Notes under the pieces: generated by a model | Database searches by the model: none | What the model was told of the DNA's origin: nothing | Seen by the model: only the letters and a program-made list of their open reading frames with translations | Position numbers and translations under genes: made by a program | Shown here: positions 11,871 through 24,800 of the stretch, in pieces | Position numbering within the stretch: the first letter of the stretch is position 1 | Layout: each line of letters begins with the position of its first letter | NCBI GenBank assembly: GCA_051530055.1 | Contig: CM121342.1 | Location: forward strand, 14,322,001-14,386,000 | Direction: 5' to 3' | DNA from: Neoechinorhynchus agilis | Taxonomy: Eukaryota; Acanthocephala | DNA: 64,000 nucleotides

Positions 11871-13850
11871 AAGTTGAATAAATTGAGCTCTCTGATTGAG
11901 ATCGCTGTTCCGCATTTCCGGTCATGTCACACTTATCTGTAATCTTTCACCGAACACTCTTTTAAACAGGAAATTTAAACTGTCTTCCCTAAACATCCAA
12001 CTTTTCAACTCAGCAGCACCTTTTTTTCTTCGAATGCTGTAACAACGTGCCTATCAGGGCCTCGAATGACTTTCTGGCAGAGTCCAGTGATTGATTTTTA
12101 ACTACGGTCACAAGATTCATTAGGGGAAGAGACAAACCGCAACTATTGTCTCTTTATGGGCGAGAACTCTTCAAGGCTAATCTGGAAGGAAGCGCTGAGC
12201 TTTCTAAATTATGGTCGTCCTTATATTGGTCATGTCGAGCTCGCTTCCAGTTGAACTGTGATAAAACCCAGATTAGTTCGCAGCTTCCCTACTCTTTATC
12301 ATGGTGGAGAATCGCCACTAAAAAAAGGTTTATCCCTGGCAGAACGTTGCCGGTGACTGGATTAAAGAAGAGGGCTTAATTGCAGTGGTCAAGGCCCCCT
12401 GCCAAGAACATTCCGCAGGTTGCTCCCTTTGTTGTCCTGACTTCTCCTATATATCGCTCAAACGACGAAGGCTAGATTTGTCACCCATTTACATTATCAG
12501 GCATTGGAACTCGAAAAATTAAATCTCCACGAACGACGCCTCGGCTTCTTTCAAGACCACTAATGTGACCCACGATGCTACGGCTGTCATAAATGATTTC
12601 ATTACACATATAATCTTAATAAAATCAATCATATTCAACTCGTTTTTTTTTCTAGATTCAAATGTTCATTTATATATCACATCGACTACATCACAAATCG
12701 GAATCGAGAACATATTGCATCAACAACTTGTTAGACGTTTTCAAGAAAACAATTTCGTATTTGTTTAAACTTGTTGACAAAGTTGAGTTCAGTGTGGATA
12801 TATTGCTGAGCTATACTCTATACTTCGTCGACTACCTATTTAGAGATCTCGGCGCTAGAACTCTACCTAACACAATGATTAGCTTCAAAGTTCAGGATAT
12901 ACCAAATATTGCATCTGGGACCAATCTTTTTGCAAAACTTTATTTTGCGTTTGTTACTATTCCTTAAATAACCCTTAAACTGAAAAATTTCATAGGTATA
13001 TCGCACCAATCTTTTTTCGCACTCATAGACCGCTTCACGAAACGGATATCTCTGGATTACCCGAGAAAAGAAGAGTATCGCAAACTGGCAAGGAAATTGA
13101 ACGGTATTCAAAAAATTTCTGCGTAAATATTTTTTATTTATAACAGGAGATGGAAAAATCAACTATCCTCCAAAAGACGCAGCCTCGCACGAATATTTAT
13201 TTACGTATTTCTCAAACAAATCGTACTGTCGACTTTCCTTATTGTATTAGAGGTCAGCATTTCCGATCCCGTTTAAAAATTGTACCACTTGTAAAATTAT
13301 AATTTCTGATCACACGCTTTTGGCTTTTTAACCTTTTATAAGATGTTTCGCTGGTAGTACCGGACCACATTTAGCCACTATGTTTTAGTCATACAAAATC
13401 GATTTATTTTGTCGAGTATTGCATTCGTTTGGTTAGATATGCTATTATTTTGGTCGATCATATACACTCGAGAGGAATTGTTAAAGTCCAATATATATCG
13501 ACTGATTGCATCAGTCACTCTCTATTCTGGTGAAGACCTGCCTCCTTGGTACCTGAGAGATAGGTCCTCGCCTACGGGGGTTGACGGTACCAAGTTCCCG
13601 AATCAAAAGAATACTCATGGCGTTTGATTGCAATGACCGATTCAATCGGTCGAAATATATTCTTCTTTAACGATCTCCCTCGGGTGTCGACAAGCGACCT
13701 AAACAATAACTTAATCGAAAACAGTGGAAAAATTCTTTAATTTAATTCTTAGTTTTTTGTGTCGTTATCCCTGGAAGGTATAGTAAGGATGGACTAACTC
13801 TTCTAAAATGGGTTTTCATCAATTTATTTGTTTTATGTCTCCTCAAATAG
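11871..13850. other. Unresolved stretch upstream of the ABCC transporter
   Basis: The transporter reading begins clearly at 13851, and about 120 N-terminal residues are still missing relative to ABCC4-type proteins. They should lie here on the plus strand. Candidate coding includes 12989-13123, with SHQSFFALIDRFTKRISLDY in an open frame, and a short piece ending at 13775 before a GTATAG donor. Neither shows an unmistakable ABCC motif, so I do not assign exons. Confidence 0.4.
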
Positions 13851-16800
13851 GCCGTATTTCTTCTCGCGATGATCCCTATATTCGGTCGAATCCTCCAATA
13901 TATACAAGGAGAAATTACAGACAATCGTGCAAGCGTCTTCTTGATAGCTGACATTTTATTATATCACGCAAGTTCACTTGCAAATTGTTGGTCGCAGCAC
14001 GAATCACTATGCCTTGGCTTCGAAGCAAGAGCGGCTTTTACGAGATTGGTATATGACAAGGTCAGAAATTTTGAGAATGATAAAATTGCGCAATTTCTTG
14101 TCTACACCTTCTAGTGCTTGAAGCTCACACTTAATCAATGTGATCGAATCGAATCTGGATATCTTAGCAGTCTCATAAGTACCGATAGTTACTCGTTTGA
14201 CATGTTCGCAGAATACGGTGTGCGAGTGCTTGGAAGCATTTTGAGATTTATTATGGTATTTACATTTTGTTACCTTTACATTGATACCTTCGCTGCGATC
14301 GCAATATGCGTCTATCTCACTGCCTATGCACTTATACCTGTATATCTGATTGGCCTGCGACTAATTAGGTTAGCTAATGGACGTTTTGAACAATTTTTAA
14401 ATTCTTTGCAGGAAACACATCAACAGAAAAGTCGATGAGAGACTTCGCAATCTCGCGATATATTGCCGGTTCGCCCAAACCTTCAAAATGTGCTGCTTGG
14501 ATACAGTTATCTATAAAGTGATGTGCCGATTAAATAAGAAGGAAACGTTATTATGTGCACTGAAAAATATTGTGGAAGCGAACTCTTGTACAATGCCGCC
14601 TTTACTTCACTCATTTATCACACTGGCGTATATTCTTATAAGTTTCAAAGCTCACGGCAATTTGCCAAGCGGAGTAAAGGTGTATCAATTGATGGCAATG
14701 TCTCCCATTTTGCGATTTAATTTTGGAAGTGATGTAATTACATTTTTTACTCGCTTCTCCGAAGTTAAGCTCGCCATTGAGAGATTGCAAGTACGATTTA
14801 TTTCTTCAAATCCAAAAGCTTATCATTTTCATTCAGAAACTGGCCGAGGATGTTGACCTGAATTGCAAGCATCTTGTTCGTCAATCGGAAAACGTTAACA
14901 ATGATTCTCATTATGCCATAGAATTATCGTCCTTAAGTTCATCGTGGGACAATGAGGTATTTACCTCAGTCTTTTTATTCCTTTGAACCTTTAATTGATT
15001 TTATTTAGGCTTCTTTCATTATTCTAAGAAATATTTCTTTAAAGATTGAAAAGGGAACTTTAACTTACATTGTCGGACCGTCCAAATCAGGCAAAACGTC
15101 ACTGCTCTTTTCAATACTGAATGAATTACATATTGTAAGCGGCAGTGCAATCATCCATGGAAACATCTCTATCACTACCCAGACGCCATGGCTGTTCCCC
15201 GGCACAATTCGACAGAATATAATATTCACTGCGAGACCGAATGTTGAGCGGTATAAGGCGGTTATTTATGCCTGTTGCTTAATCGAGGTTTATTATTTTT
15301 ATTACGACAATATAGTGAATCGCTTTTCTGTTCAGGATTTAAATGCTTTACCCAAAAAAGATCTTACGATGATTGGTGATGGAGGAAGCGGTTTAAGCGG
15401 TGGACAAAAAGCAAGAGTTTCATTGGCCAGAGCGATTTACCAAGACGCTGACGTGTATCTTCTTGATGATCCTTTAACTGCAGTTGATTATAAAACGAGG
15501 ACACATATTTTAAAGCAGTTAGTATTTGCCTTAAATAATTCCAAAAAGAGTTCAATTAAAATTTATGCAGTTGCATTCGAATATTTCTAAAAAACAAAAC
15601 CGTATTATACTGCGCCTCCAGCGTTCTGGATGCTGGTCGTGCCGCCACGGTCGTAACTCTGAAGGACGTAAGTAAGCCTATGATTTATTTAAAGCGATCA
15701 AATCAATTTCTAAGGGTTGTATTGAATGTATGAACGAACAAACAGCCTCAAACTCCGACGAAGATACCGATTCATCGTGCACTCAGCAAGATTACGATTT
15801 CGAGTTAATCACTTTAGACAAAGTTGCTCGACGATACTCGATGTGTTCACAGCATGAAAATTCCGAAGTTGGCGGATTTGCCCCAAAGTCAAGGACGGTG
15901 GATGCAGTGGGCTGGATTAAACTTTTGGGGAAACTAATGACACCAAACAAAATTGGAGCCGCTATTGTTCCCTTTTTGATTCTATTTTGGTGCGGATCAC
16001 ATACTTTTCGCATTCTGTCGGAATACTGGCTTTCTCGCTGGCTTTCGACTGAAAAGGAAAATGACACAAAACAGTTTAGTGACAACGCGTATGAGACTTT
16101 CTATCTGGGTTCGCTTATTAAGAATCGATTTGTTCTTTATTTGTATTTATAGGTTACCTCTTCGGATTTGTAATCTGTGCTGGTTCGGTTCTACTTATCA
16201 TCACCGGCATGATTGGCTACGATACATTCTGTGCTCATTCAAAGAGCTTGGCAAAAGTGATGGGATCGTATTCGTTTATATTCGAGAAAGTACTTCGAGG
16301 TTTGTTTTCTAGTATTCTGAGCGAAAAATCTGTTCTTTAAAAAGGTATAACGTTCAATCAATTGTCGTTCGATATCGGCGTTATGCAAAATTTCGTACCC
16401 ATTTCAATTTATGAGATGGGACAAGTTAAGTACAGCTTTAATTAAGAAAATTTGCGGGCCTTTGTTGCTTCGAATTGTGGAGACAAAAGATGAATCGTAT
16501 TTTTTAAGTCCAAAAACCTCTTCTGTAGGTCCTTCAGGGATAAAAGCGCGAAACAACCAAACTGACCTCCTTTTGCCTCTTAATTCTTTAAATTTTAAGT
16601 GAATGCTAATAACACGTTTATTTGTTAGATAACAAAGTAAAGAACACATGTATGTTTGGGTCCACAAATATTTACTTCACCTTCAGCAAATTTCAATTTT
16701 TGTTAAAGGACAAAGTTTCGTTTTAGGATAGTTCACAAATTTTCGCATTTATGATCTACACTTGCTGCATCTGTCCGTTATCAGTCGCTTTCGTGCTACC

Positions 16801-18435
16801 TGCAATTTTTGCTATTTTGGTCTTAATATACCACCAAATAAATCTAACGGCCTCAGGATATCAAATGGAATCCGACAGTAAGACTTTACTTTTTAAAAAT
16901 ACAAAGCTCATTTTCGGTACATTCATCTTGTAGCTCGAACAAACATGTTAACACACTTGATAGCAACTCACCAAGGTCTCGTATCCATCCGAGCATCTAA
17001 AGCTAAAGATAAAATGATATCGGAGTTCGAGTACACAATTGGTTTGAGATTGCTTCGATAAATGGGGATACTTTTGATCTTATCGTATTAGATACAAATA
17101 ATCAACTGCGATACACGCTTACTTTGCTCGATCGAATAGCTCAACTCACTGTGGATTTCGTTATTCTCTTAGTCATGCTGGTGACTACGAGTGTTTTCCT
17201 GTTCTTCTACAATGGTTAGCTAATTTCAATTAATAAAAATTCCGAGTAATGATAAATCGTAAAAGGAACAGCCGAGGTCGGACAATTGGCAGTGACATAT
17301 ACGCTCGTGGTCACTGAAGATGCTCGATTGTTTATTAAAGAGATCCAACTTAGTATTAATTACGTTCGTAAAGTATTGTTTTGAGAGGAAATAATGATCT
17401 CTATGATAAATAGTTACTGTCAGTCGCTAGAGTTTTCGATCTTTATGGTACTGTTCAAGAACCCAATGCCGGATCGCCGGATGATATCGAAGAATCTCCC
17501 TATGTTGATAACTCAATAAAATTCGTCAACGTCCGTTTCAAGTATTTTAAAGATCTTCCCATCGTTTTAAATGGCTTAGATCTAACGATTAAGCCCAAAT
17601 CCAAGGTTTTTATGCGTTTAAGTACTTTCTATAGATTTTCGGCACTTCGAACAAATAGGTTGCCATTGTTGGACCATCTGGAGCAGGAAAGAGCACCATA
17701 TTTGGTGCAATATTTAGATTGGGGATTGTAGAAGGAAAGATTATTGTTGGCGGTGTTGACACTGAATCAATTAATCTCACTCAACTAAGGCGCAGTATTT
17801 CACTTCTTCCACAGGTTGGATAGATTTTTCACAATATAAAACAAAATGACCATATTTTTAGGAAGCGGTATTGATGAAGACGAGTATTCGGCTCAACTTG
17901 GATCCCTTTCAAACAAAGTCGGACACTGAAATTTGGGATGTCCTTCAGAAAGTACGTGCAATTCCTTGTTAGTCTAAATTAACGCATAAATCTATAGGTA
18001 GGACTGGATAATCGAATTCGGCAATTAAGATTTCCCGATTCAAGGAACAAACTCGATTACGTGTGCGAAAACGAATCGGAATTCGGAATAAGTGAGCGAC
18101 AGTTATTGTGGCTTGCAAAGATACTTCTAGAAAGAAAATCAATTGTTCTGATTGACGAGGCCAGTTCCAAAGTTGATCAGCAAACGCAGATCAAAATCAA
18201 AGAGACTATAAATAGTGAACTAAGGGAAAGTACGATTATCAGCATAATGCACAAGCTCGAAGATGCAATCAACAGCGATGTAGTTATGCTTGTGAAAGGC
18301 GGACATTTGGTCGAAAGTGGAAAGCCATCAGAGTTGTTGGCGAACGAAAACTCGATCTTTTATCAAATGATGAAAACCGGTGGAAAATTTGTTGAGACTA
18401 CAGAGATGGATCGCGCAGAATATATTGAGTTTTAG
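13851..18435 (+). CDS. ABCC (MRP4-like) ABC transporter, N-terminus unresolved
   Basis: Eighteen exons join in one frame for 1168 residues: 13851-14060, 14115-14368, 14412-14790, 14837-14956, 15009-15287, 15336-15517, 15571-15667, 15715-16108, 16153-16299, 16345-16424, 16727-16877, 16934-17041, 17092-17214, 17266-17372, 17414-17605, 17659-17814, 17862-17951, 17998-18435. Introns are 41-56 nt except one of 302 nt. Order: TMD1, NBD1 (Walker A GPSKSGKT, signature LSGGQKARVSLARA, Walker B VYLLDDP), TMD2, NBD2 (Walker A GPSGAGKST, Walker B IVLIDEAS). This is the short ABCC layout, exporting organic anions or conjugates across a membrane by ATP hydrolysis. The NBD2 signature is degenerate (FGISERQ where FSVGQRQ is usual), so the ATP site made with NBD1 Walker A is probably non-hydrolytic. 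The other site keeps its key residues. No stop or frameshift is seen, so the gene looks functional. Confidence 0.92.
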
Positions 18436-18844
18436 AAACGCGGAGAGGGCTAAAGAAATTCAGCGCGCGTACTATTTCCTATTTTGATCTCACAAAATAT
18501 TTGCTACTGAGTGCACTAAAATAGTGTTTTAGAACGTCCCTATTTGAGCACCACACGCGATTAATCTACAATATCCTCTAACATAAACCCTTCTCTAACC
18601 TATCAAAAGAGAGCTAGATGATCCCCCATATTAAACAAAATTCGTGTTTGTGCGGTGGGAACTAATTCTACGCTCTTAAAAGATTTATGCATACTATAAA
18701 AGAACAGGAGAGATAACCATAGCATTCAACGCCGCTAACTGAAAGAAAATCCGAACATCTTCGATTCCGAAGAAATAGCTTCCTGCACAATGAGATAAAG
18801 CGTAGATTTCGAGTAGCAGGCCAGTATCGCCGTTAAATATAGCT
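18436..18844. other. Gene-to-satellite transition
   Basis: 3' flank of the transporter gene. No ORF or RNA gene seen; the last 100 bases begin to resemble degenerate satellite. Confidence 0.4.
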
Positions 18845-21800
18845 CACTTTATCTTAGAAAGGAGAATGTAACGCATTGACATCTTTGTGATCCGCTACTA
18901 GAAATACGTATCTGAGATTTGAGAACGCGCGAAGATAATGACAGCGCATTGCTTCATTTTAGATAGGAAAATATAACACGTGGTGATCTTTTAATTTAAA
19001 TTCGAATCTAAGGTGTGAGAATGCACGCTGGTAATCTGTGACAGCGCATTGCTATATTTTAGAAAGGAGAATATAACACATGGACATCTTCGTGATCTTT
19101 TAATTTAAATTCGAATCTAAGGTGTGAGAATGCACGCTGGTAATCTGTGACAGCGCATTGCTTTATTTTAGAAAGGAGAATATGGAACACATGGAAATCG
19201 AATCTAAGGTTGAGAATCTTTTAATTTAAATTCGAATCTAAGGTGTGAGAATGCACGCTGGTAATCTGTGACAGCGCATTGCTTTATTTTAGAAAGGAGA
19301 ATATAACACATGGACATCTTCGTGATCTTTTAATTTAAATTCGAATCTAAGGTGTGAGAATGCACGCTGGTAATCTGTGACAGCGCATTGCTATATTTTA
19401 GAAAGGAGAATATATTTTAGAAAGTGAGAATATAACACATGGATATCTTCGTTGATCTTTTAATTTAAATTCGAATCTAAGGTGTGAGAATGCACGCTGG
19501 TAATCTGTGACAGCTAAGGTGTGAGAATGCACGCATTGCTATATTTTAGAAAGGAGAATATAACACATGGACATCTTCGTGATCTTTTAATTTAAATTCG
19601 AATCTAAGGTGTGAGAATGCACGCTGGTAATCTGTGACAGCGCATTGCTTTATTTTAGAAAGGAGAATATAACACATTTAAATTCGTTCTAAGGTGATCA
19701 CGCTTAATTTAAATTCGAATCTAAGGTGTGAAATTCGAATCGCTGTGTAATCACGTGACAGCGCATTGCTATATTTTAGAAAGGAGAATATAACACATGG
19801 ACATCTTCGTGATCTTTTAATTTAAATTCGAATCTAAGGTGTGAGAATGCACGCTGGTAATCTGTGACAGCGCATTGCTTTATTTTAGAAAGGAGAATAT
19901 AACACATGGACATCTTCGTGATCTTTTAATTTAAATTCGAATCTAAGGTGTGAGAATGCACGCTGGTAATCTGTGACAGCGCATTGCTATATTTTAGAAA
20001 GGAGAATATAACACATGGATATCGTTGTTATCTTTTAATTTAAATTCGAATCTAAGGTGTGAGAATTGCTGGTAATCTGTGCACGCTGGTAATCTGTGAC
20101 AGCGCATTGCTATATTTTAGAAAGGAGAATATAACACATGGATTCGAATCTTCGTGATCTTTTAATTTAAATTCGAATCTAAGGTGGTAATCTGTGAGAG
20201 CGCACTTTATTTTAGAAAGGAGAATATAACACATGGATATGGTAATCTTTTAATTTAAATTCGAATCTAAGGTGAGAAGCGCTGGTAATCTGTGACAGCG
20301 CATTGCTATATTTTAGAAAGGAGAATATAACACATGGACATCTTCGTGATCTTTTAATTTAAATTCGAATCTAAGGTGTGAGAATGCACGCTGGTAATCT
20401 GTGACAGCGCATTGCTTTATTTTAGAAAGGAGAATATAACACATGGATATCTTCGTGATCTTTTAATTTAAATTCGAATCTAAGGTGTGAGAATGCACGC
20501 TGGTAATCTGTGACAGCGCATTGCTTTATTTTAGAAAGGAGAATATAACACATGGACATCTTGTGATCTTTTAATTTAAATTCGAATCTAAGGTGTGAGA
20601 ATGCACGCTGGTAATCTGTGACAGCGCATTGCTATATTTTAGAAAGGAGAATATAACACATGGATATCGTTGTTATCTTTTAATTTAAATTCGAATCTAA
20701 GGTGTGAGAATGCACGCTGGTAATCTGTGACAGCGCATTGCTATATTTTAGCTGGTAAAAGGAGAATATAACACATGGACATCTTCGTGATCTTTTAATT
20801 TAAATTCGAATCTAAGGTGTGAGAATGCACGCTGGTAATCTGTGACAGCGCATTGCTATATTTTAGAAAGGAGAATATAACACATGGACATCTTCGTGAT
20901 CTTTTAATTTAAATTCGAATCTAAGGTGTGAGAATGCACGCTGGTAATCTGTGACAGCGCATTGCTATATTTTAGAAAGGAGAATATAACACATGGACAT
21001 CTTCGTGATCTTTTAATTTAAATTCGAATCTAAGGTGTGAGAATGCACGCTGGTAATCTGTGACAGCGCATTGCTATATTTTAGAAAGGAGAATATAACA
21101 CATGGACATCTTCGTGATCTTTTAATTTAAATTCGAATCTAAGGTGTGAGAACGCGCGCATTAAATCAGTGACAGCGCATTGCTATATTTTAGAAAGGAG
21201 AATATAACACATGGATATCGTTGTTATCTTTTAATTTAAATTCGAATCTAAGGTGTGAGAATGCACGCTGGTAATCTGTGACAGCGCATTGCTATATTTT
21301 AGAAAGGAGAATATAACACATGGACATCTTCGTGATGTTTTAATTTAAATTCGAATCTAAGGTGTGGGAATGCACGCTGGTAATCTGTGACAGCGCATTG
21401 CTTTATTTTAGAAAGGAGAATATAACACATGAACATCTTCGTGATGTTTTAATTTAAATTCGAATCTAAGGTGTGGGAATGCACGCTGTGTCTAGTGACA
21501 GCGCATTGCTTTATTTTAGAAAGAAGAATACACATGGATATCGTTGTTAACTTTTAATTTAAATTCGAATCTAAGGTGTGAGAATGCACGCCTGTAATCT
21601 GTGACAGCGCATTGCTATATTTTGGAAACGAGAATATAACACATGGACATCTTCGTGATCTTTTAATTTAAATTCGAATCTAAGGTGTGAGAATGCGCTG
21701 GTAATCTGTGACAGCGCATTATATATTTTAGAAAATAGAATATAACACATCGACATCTTCGTGATGTTTTAATTTAAATTCGAATCTAAGGTGTGAGAAT

Positions 21801-24800
21801 GCACGCTGGTAATCTGTGACAGCGCATTGCTTTATTTTAGAAAGGAGAATATAACACACTGATATCGTTGTTATCTTTTAATTTAAATTCGAATCTAAGG
21901 TGTGAGAATGCACGCTGGTAATCTGTGACAGCGCATTGCTTTATTTGAGAAAGGAGAATATAACACATGGATATCGTTGTTATCTTTTAATTTAAATTCG
22001 AATCTAAGGTGTGAGAATGCGCGCTGGTAATCTGTGACAGCGCATTGCTTTATTTTAGAAACGAGAATATAACACATGGACATCTTCGTGATCTTTTAAT
22101 TTAAATTCGAATCTAAGGTGTGAGAATGCACGCTGGTAATCTGTCACAGCGCATTGCTATATTTTAGAAAATAGAATATAACACATCGACATCTTCGTGA
22201 TCTTTTAATTTAAATTCGAATCTAAGGTGTGAGAATGCACGCTGGTAATCTGTGACAGCGCATTGCTTTATTTTAGAAAGGAGAATATAAAACATGGATA
22301 TCGTTGTTATCTTTTAATTTAAATTCGAATCTAAGGTGTGAGAATGCACGCTGGTAATCTGTGACAGCGCATTGGTTTATTTGAGAAAGGAGAATATAAC
22401 ACACGGATATCGTTGTTATCTTTTAATTTAAATTCGAATCTAAGGTGTGAGAATGACGCTGGTAATCTGTGACAGCGCATTGGTTTATTTGGGAAAGGAG
22501 AATATAACACATGGATATCGTTGTTATCTTAAAATTTAAATTCGAATCTAAGGTGTGAGAATGCACGCTGGTAATCTGTGACAGCGCATTGGTTTATTTG
22601 AGAAAGGAGAATATAACACATGGATATCGTTGTTATCTTTTAATTTAAATTCGAATCTAAGGTGTGGGAATGACGCTGGTAATCTGTGACAGCGCATTGG
22701 TTTATTTGGGAAAGGAGAATATAACACATGGATATCGTTGTTATCTTAAAATTTAAATTCGAATCTAAGGTGTGAGAATGCACGCCAGTAATCTGTGACA
22801 GCGCATTGCTTTATTTTAGAAAGGAGAATATAACACGTGGACATCTTCGTGATCTTTTAATTTAAATTCGAATCTAAGGTGTGATAACGCGCGCTGGTAA
22901 TCAGTGACAGCGCATTGCTATATTTTAGAAAGGAGAAGATAACACATGGACATCTTCGTGATCTTTTAATTTAAATTCGAATCTAAGGTGTGAGAATGCA
23001 CGCTGGTAATCCGTGAGAGCGCATTGCTTTATTTTAGAAAGGAGAATATAACACATGGATATCGTTGTTATCTTTTAATTTAAATTCGAATCTAAGGTGT
23101 GAGAACGCGCGCAGGTAATCTGTGACAGCGCATTGCTTTATTTTAGAAAGGAGAATATAACACGTGGACATCTTCGTGATCTTTTAATTTAAATTCGAAT
23201 CTAAGGTGTGATAACGCGCGCTGGTAATCAGTGACAGCGCATTGCTATATTTTAGAAAGGAGAAGATAACACATGGATATCGTTGTTATCTTTTAATTTA
23301 AATTCGAATCTAAGGTGTGAGAACGCGCGCAGGTAATCAGTGACAGCGCATTGCTATATTTTAGAAAGGAGAATATAACACAGTGACATCTTCGTGATCT
23401 TTTAATTTAAATTCGAATCTAAGGACTGAGAATGCACGCTGGTAATCTGTGACACCGCATTGGTTTATTGTAGAAAGGAGAATATAACACATGGATATCG
23501 TTGTTATCTTTTAATTTAAATTCGAATCTAAGGTGTGAGAACGCGCGCTGGTAATCTGTGGCAGCGCATTGCTATATTTTAGAAAGGAGAATATAACACA
23601 TGGACATCTTCGTGATCTTTTAATTTAAATTCGAATCTAAGGTGTGAGAATGCACGCTGGTAATCTGTGACAGCGCATTGCTTTATTTGAGAAAGGAGAA
23701 TATAACACATGGCCATCTTCGTGGTCTTTTAATTTAAATTCGAATCTAAGGTGTGAGAATGCACGCTCGTAATCCGTGAGAGCGCATTGCTTTATTTTAG
23801 AAAGGAGAATATAACACATGGACATCTTCGTGATCTTTTAATTTAAATTCGAATCTAAGGTGTGAGAACGCGCGCAGGTAATCAGTGACAGCGCATTGCT
23901 ATATTTTAGAAAGGAGAATATAAATCATGGACATCTTTCGTGATCTTTTAATTTAGATTTCGAATCTAAGGTGTGAGAATGCACGCTGGTAATCTGTGAC
24001 AGCGCATTGCTATATTTAGAAAGGAGAATATAACACATGGACATCTTCGTGATCTTTTAATTTAAATTCGAATCTAAGGTGTGAGAATGCACGCTGGTAA
24101 TCTGTGACAGCGCATTGCTTTATTTTAGAAAATAGAATATAACACATCGACATCTTCGTGATGTTTTAATTTAAATTCGAATCTAAGGTGTGAGAATGCA
24201 CGCTGGTAATCTGTGACAGCGCATTGCTTTATTTTAGAAAGGAGAATATAACACATGGATATCGTTGTTATCTTTTGATTTAAATTCGAATCTAAGGTGT
24301 GAGAATGCACGCTGGTAATCTGTGACAGCGCATTGCTTTATTTTAGAAACGAGAATATAACACATGGACATCTTCGTGATCTTTTAATTTAAATTCGAAT
24401 CTAAGGTGTGAGAATGCACGCTGGTAATCTGTGATAGCGCATTGCTATATTTTAGAAAATAGAATATAACACATCGACATCTTCGTGATGTTTTAATTTA
24501 AATTCGAATCTAAGGTGTGAGAATGCACGCTGGTAATCTGTGACAGCGCATTGCTATATTTTAGAAAATAGAATATAACACATCGACATCTTCGTGATGT
24601 TTTAATTTAAATTCGAATCTAAGGTGTGAGAATGCACGCTGGTAATCTGTGACAGCGCATTGCTATATTTTAGAAAGGAGAATATAACACATTGATATCG
24701 TTGTTATCTTAAAATTTAAATTCGAATCTAAGGTGTGAGAACGCGCGCAGGTAATCTGTGACAGCGCATTGCTATATTTTAGAAAGGAGAATATAACACG

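Noticed and set aside
15300-15600. Frameshift in NBD1 of the ABC transporter
   Set aside because: Using the GTTAGT donor at 15518 and the acceptor at 15570 keeps the frame and gives the expected peptide THILKHCIRIFLKNKTVLY.
16404-16667. Separate ORFs within the ABC gene
   Set aside because: They lie in the single long (302-nt) intron and show no motif; exons on both sides join in frame.
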